This document shows positions 60,696 to 64,000 of a stretch of DNA of 64,000 bases, in pieces. Numbering within the stretch: position 1 is the first letter of the stretch; every line of letters starts with the position of its first letter. The position numbers and the translations under genes were made by a program. Below the pieces are notes generated by a model. It had not been told where the DNA came from and made no database searches. It saw only the letters and a list, made by a program, of their open reading frames with translations. The DNA is from Litoribrevibacter albus (GTDB taxonomy: Bacteria > Pseudomonadota > Gammaproteobacteria > Pseudomonadales > Litoribrevibacteraceae), in contig NZ_BSNM01000003.1 of the NCBI RefSeq assembly GCF_030159995.1, positions 1 through 64,000 of the forward strand. The letters run 5' to 3'.

Positions 60696-63023
60696 TCAAA
60701 AGAGCTGGATCAAGCCCGCGAAGATCGTTCCGCCTACGATGGCAATCGACACTACTAATCGGGCAGTTGTTGGAAACACGCCCTGCGCTAGTTGGAATCG
60801 ATTCCAAAGATCCAGTTTTTTCTGTAGAACGTGTTCGTTACCCGGCAGTAGTACTGGGTAGTTGTCAGGGCAGAAGCCTGGTGCTGGGGCTTCCTCCCAT
60901 CCCTCTGGATTTCGTTCGTTTCTTAGTTTCTCTTCGATAAGAATAAGATCTTCTTGCAAGATATTGCTGATGGCGCCAAGCAACCCAGCCATGCCAGACA
61001 TGATTTGAGATGCGGCTTGGCACCATTCTGGCCAGTTCTTTTTGTCTGCTGTTGGCAGTTCAAAAGTAGGGATTTGTTCATTCCAGTTGGTGATCCCTAA
61101 TTTCTCAAGTACGCTTTCCGGCAAACTCAAGTTCAGGGTTACGTTCGAAACGGTTTTCATTTTTTCAAGGGTGTCATTACAAACTCGAATGATGCGTTTC
61201 TTTTCAAAGTGGCCTATCTGGCCGTCGGCGGTAATGACTTGCCAGGTGTTGATCAATAAGGCGTGTTCATTCTCAACGATGGCGTGTAGATGTTCACTGC
61301 AATGAAGCAGTTGGATGAGTGCGGTTAAGTATTCATTCCAGCCTTTACCAAGCTGTTCAGTCAGACTCAGATGCACGGCTCGGCAGTTTGCGTCGTGTTG
61401 CATTAACGACTCAGACAGTAAGCGTTGTTCATCTGCGATTTCCCGAATGGCGTCGGGTATCTCTTCTTTATTTATCTCTTCACCTCGGTGGCGGATAACC
61501 CCGCCGGAGGGTTTGAGTTCTCCCGACGCTAATGCTTCTAAGGTGTACTTTTCAACATCAAGGTTTCGGGATTTTTCGAGATCCTCGGCAATGCTGGCGG
61601 GATAGAGTCCGGCAATGGCGTTTTCAAAATTGGCATCAACATTGGCTTTAGCCAGCATGTCTTTCACGCTAGGGAAATCCCGAACCGGGCTGCGGTTCAG
61701 GTAGGCTCCACGGTATTCGGGAGCATAGGAAGGTCGGTCAAAGCGTTTGATGACGGCTTCTAAAGGTTGTCCCACTTCCAGTTCGTCGAGTTTTTCTGAG
61801 TTGTAAAAGCTGATGCTGATTTGACGTCGTAATTCACGTTCATCCGCGAAAATACCCCACGCTTTGCGCTCATCAATGTCAGCCGGAATATATTGAGCTT
61901 TTGCATTTTCTTCCCGGTCGCTGTTTGCCGGGTGGGTTGACCACATTTGAGGTGGGCGAGCGGTTTCTTCTGCGAAAATTCGGTGCTTGGCGTGCTCGAT
62001 GTCGTCTGGTTTAGGTGGAACTGCACCATAGAACTGGTCATCCAGTACGCGCTGCATCTGGCTAATGGTAGCTTCCTGCGCCTGAAAAATATCGTCCAGA
62101 ATTTTACCGTTTTCCGCTTCCTGACCTGCAACGTCCAGAGCGGTTTGCCATGCGTGATCTGCTGCCTGTAGTTTGTAAAGCGCATTGACCAGGGCATCGC
62201 TGCCGGTCACTGAAACGGCTACTAAATCTGCATTAAATTCCATTTCCCGGCTTAGTGCTCGTTCGGCAATGATCACTAAACTGAACAAGGTGTCCATCAT
62301 CGAACGCATTGACCAGATCACCAGTGAGAGTAACCAGCCCAACCAGGCAATTCTCAGGTCAATGCGTGAAATGAATCGAACGACCGAGTCTAACCAGTCT
62401 CGGGTTGCAACCATGTGAGCAATGATTTGTTGTGCTACATAAACCCAGCGTCCGACAACCATCGACCCCTGAGCGAAATGACCAAACTCATGGGCTAAAA
62501 CCGCTTTGAGTTCACCAAGGTTGAGAACATTTACCAGTCCCAGTCCGATTATCAAATTCTTCTTAGAAGGGAAGATCAGGTTTAAGAGTGATAAATCATA
62601 AAAAACGGCGGCATTTACTTCCGGGGTAATGAAGACTCGGTGAGGGCGAGGTGCGCCAATTTCATCTGAAAGATTATGAAGAAATTCAAACAGTCTGGGT
62701 TCTTGCTCCGCTGTTACTTCAATACCACCAGGGTTTCCGGCTTTTCGGACGGCAAACAGCGATTTTGCCATGAAGAGAGTCAGCAGAAAGGAGCAGCTTG
62801 TTGCGATGATGTTGAACAGGTTGCCGCTGTCTCCGTGTAAAAACCGATCCACCCCTTGATAGGTAATAAAGCCAAAGCAGCCCATGAGCGCTAGATAGAA
62901 GACCATGAAAAAGATCAGTCCAGACATCGCAAGTACAGCTTGGCGTTTATAATTGCTATTGGCTTGCGTGAGTGAGTCGGGAACGTTTTGGGGACTAATA
63001 GGGTAGTGATCGGACTTTTGCAT
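60696..63023 (-). CDS. M48-family membrane metallopeptidase with long C-terminal extension
   Basis: A 775-residue protein. Two membrane segments (about 29-53 and 70-92) precede a zinc peptidase domain with HEFGH at 178-182 in ELKAVLAHEFGHFAQGS and the third ligand probably in REMEFNADLVAVSV. More membrane segments follow at about 225-255, and the last at the very C-terminus (about 753-775). Residues from about 330 to 750 form a large soluble region without a recognisable domain, unusual against about 290 residues for HtpX. It may act in membrane protein quality control. CTTCC-like complement (AAGGAAGG) precedes the ATG. Confidence 0.83.
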   Translation of the reverse strand: MQKSDHYPISPQNVPDSLTQANSNYKRQAVLAMSGLIFFMVFYLALMGCFGFITYQGVDRFLHGDSGNLFNIIATSCSFLLTLFMAKSLFAVRKAGNPGGIEVTAEQEPRLFEFLHNLSDEIGAPRPHRVFITPEVNAAVFYDLSLLNLIFPSKKNLIIGLGLVNVLNLGELKAVLAHEFGHFAQGSMVVGRWVYVAQQIIAHMVATRDWLDSVVRFISRIDLRIAWLGWLLSLVIWSMRSMMDTLFSLVIIAERALSREMEFNADLVAVSVTGSDALVNALYKLQAADHAWQTALDVAGQEAENGKILDDIFQAQEATISQMQRVLDDQFYGAVPPKPDDIEHAKHRIFAEETARPPQMWSTHPANSDREENAKAQYIPADIDERKAWGIFADERELRRQISISFYNSEKLDELEVGQPLEAVIKRFDRPSYAPEYRGAYLNRSPVRDFPSVKDMLAKANVDANFENAIAGLYPASIAEDLEKSRNLDVEKYTLEALASGELKPSGGVIRHRGEEINKEEIPDAIREIADEQRLLSESLMQHDANCRAVHLSLTEQLGKGWNEYLTALIQLLHCSEHLHAIVENEHALLINTWQVITADGQIGHFEKKRIIRVCNDTLEKMKTVSNVTLNLSLPESVLEKLGITNWNEQIPTFELPTADKKNWPEWCQAASQIMSGMAGLLGAISNILQEDLILIEEKLRNERNPEGWEEAPAPGFCPDNYPVLLPGNEHVLQKKLDLWNRFQLAQGVFPTTARLVVSIAIVGGTIFAGLIQLF

Positions 63024-63322
63024 ACTAAACCTTCCTTGGGTAAATGCTGACTAATGTGTCTAAATCAATAAACATTTAAGTACTAACCGGTAGGTAATAT
63101 CAAGTTTATGGCGTCCAAACTTAGAGGCTAACTCTGTCTCGGGAATGCGCTGACCTGTATCGGACATACCTGACTCTTGGGTTTTATATCTAGGTATTTT
63201 GAGTTTTGGGGTTGTGATCATGGGTGAATTGGGGGTGTGTGGTGTTGTTAGGCAGCTATTGATCAAGTCATTCTTGGCTGCTGATAAATATGTCTGTCCT
63301 TTTTTAGTAGATGAATAATCTG
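63024..63322. other. Non-coding stretch between M48 and yjfI genes
   Basis: About 300 bases with no recognisable gene. An open frame on the minus strand (63060-63266) has no family resemblance or ribosome-binding site and I do not call it. The last part leads into the TTACATGT operator region. Confidence 0.4.
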
Positions 63323-63399
63323 TTACATGTGATGTTTATCGGAAATTACATGTAATTAATTTTATTACATGTGAAATATATTGACAGGTTTACATGTAA
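63323..63399 (+). promoter_or_regulatory. Four TTACATGT sites overlapping the yjfI promoter
   Basis: TTACATGT occurs at 63323-63330, 63346-63353, 63365-63372 and 63390-63397. The second extends to the 12-bp palindrome ATTACATGTAAT (63345-63356), and the fourth to TTACATGTAA. A TTGACA at 63381-63386 is a good -35, with TAAAGT at 63404-63409 as a weak -10 (17-nt spacing). The fourth site would then lie between -35 and -10, as expected of a repressor operator. Confidence 0.7.
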
Positions 63400-63416
63400 T
63401 AACTAAAGTGAGCTTT

Positions 63417-64000
63417 ATGAACAAGAAATCATCAGCACATTATCAGCGAGAATTCAGGCGACGCTTGCGTGAGCAGGGGTTAGTAAAAAAGGAAGTTTGG
63501 ATTCGACCAGAGCACGCGAAGCGTTTGTCTGTGATAGAAAAGCAGTTGCGTAAATCGAGTGTGTCAACGTGGGTTAATACAGGAGATGTAGTAATGGGTA
63601 ATGCAAATGAGTCCATGACTGTTTGGACAACAGGATCTCTCTACGAAGCATTGCTAAATAAACCTTTGTTTAGTGAGGGTTTGGCAAGTGTAGAGCTGAT
63701 TGATGGTGTTGAGCCGTCTTTGCTGGTAGTGATGAAAGAATACGGTGATTTGCCGGTGTTTGTAACAGTGGCAGGTGAGCAAATTATCGCGGAGTCTGTA
63801 CTTTGGTCGAAAGACGAGGTGACAGATGTGGCAGGTTTTAATGATGCAGTGTTAAGGACGCATAAGTATTTTCCTCTTTCGACAATTAGTTTGGATGCAA
63901 TGCCTGATGGGCAGGACTATTACCATATGTTTGGTGCATTAAGTGCAACGTCGTTACTGGATAATATTGTTTTTGAAATTGAGGTTTTAGCGACCAATGT
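63417..64000 (+). CDS. yjfI: YjfI (DUF2170) family protein, 3' end outside window
   Basis: The frame is open from ATG 63417 to the window end (194 codons). The first about 40 residues are basic (REFRRRLREQGLVKKEVWIRPEHAKRL). Then the DUF2170 body follows, visible in TVWTTGSLYEALLNKPLFSEGLASVELIDG, LLVVMKEYGDLPVFV and YFPLSTISL...YYHMFGALSATSLLDNIVFEIEVLA. In E. coli yjfI is followed by yjfJ (a PspA/IM30 homologue) and yjfKL, so membrane-stress genes may follow beyond the window. The product's function is unknown. The four TTACATGT sites just upstream indicate tight regulation. Confidence 0.82.
   Translation, partial: MNKKSSAHYQREFRRRLREQGLVKKEVWIRPEHAKRLSVIEKQLRKSSVSTWVNTGDVVMGNANESMTVWTTGSLYEALLNKPLFSEGLASVELIDGVEPSLLVVMKEYGDLPVFVTVAGEQIIAESVLWSKDEVTDVAGFNDAVLRTHKYFPLSTISLDAMPDGQDYYHMFGALSATSLLDNIVFEIEVLATN

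Noticed and set aside
63060-63266. Minus-strand open frame of 68 codons before yjfI
   Set aside because: Composition and lack of any ribosome-binding site or family match; it sits in a region otherwise acting as a regulatory spacer.

Overview
The window is chromosomal DNA of a marine-type gammaproteobacterium, probably of the Oceanospirillales/Pseudomonadales grouping. I judge this from gene content and order: motY next to argG, cmoA-cmoB, the corB/ypjD block divergent from ffh-rpsP-rimM-trmD-rplS, the xerD-dsbC ... hom-thrC-recJ order known from Pseudomonas, a polar-flagellum stator protein, a type IV pilus minor-pilin cluster, and paired PA2779/PA2778 family genes. By eye the GC content is in the mid-40s percent. 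I cannot name the genus. The window starts in the tail of an IS30-family transposase and ends inside a YjfI (DUF2170) gene.

Left part (0-13.6 kb): IS30 remnant, motY, argG, an orphan sensor kinase, the cmoAB pair for wobble-uridine (cmo5U34) modification, a YcbL-type metallohydrolase, then on the minus strand a PerM-type transporter, a cyclic-nucleotide-binding protein and an HD-GYP protein. A PA0069-type radical SAM protein, a glutaredoxin, a SlyD-type isomerase and a small membrane protein follow on the plus strand.

13.6-18.4 kb (minus strand): the most unusual block, a tightly coupled three-gene operon. It encodes an 811-residue protein I do not recognise, a phosphatidylserine-decarboxylase-like enzyme with an apparently intact self-cleavage site, and an Lgt-like integral membrane protein in which several Lgt catalytic positions are replaced, two of them by cysteine. 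A 16-bp tandem repeat lies just beyond its 3' end. It is the best candidate here for an undescribed lipid or lipidation pathway.

18.5-26.7 kb: housekeeping genes corB-like, ypjD, ffh, rpsP-rimM-trmD-rplS, xerD and dsbC. The dsbC product is predicted to be a lipoprotein with a duplicated 33-residue segment. 26.7-36.3 kb appears inserted between dsbC and hom relative to the Pseudomonas order: a TetR regulator with two palindromic operators, an RND efflux pair, a globin-coupled diguanylate cyclase, a LysR regulator, a thioesterase and an AT-rich TPR lipoprotein. hom, thrC and recJ follow.

41.2-48.7 kb: a type IV pilus minor pilin/PilY1 operon (fimT-like, pilV, pilW, pilX, pilY1, pilE), a small hypothetical gene and a MAPEG protein. 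49-53.4 kb: a TRAP-type uptake cassette (TatT-like lipoprotein, AdeT-type solute-binding protein, long fused permease). 53.4-63 kb: DUF2489 and MATE genes, a UbiB-family kinase, a NAPE-PLD-like hydrolase, the SRP 4.5S RNA, the PA2779/PA2778 pair, a ParD/ParE toxin-antitoxin locus broken by a frameshift and an in-frame stop, and a large M48 membrane protease. 63.3-64 kb: yjfI preceded by four TTACATGT sites, two of which extend into perfect palindromes.
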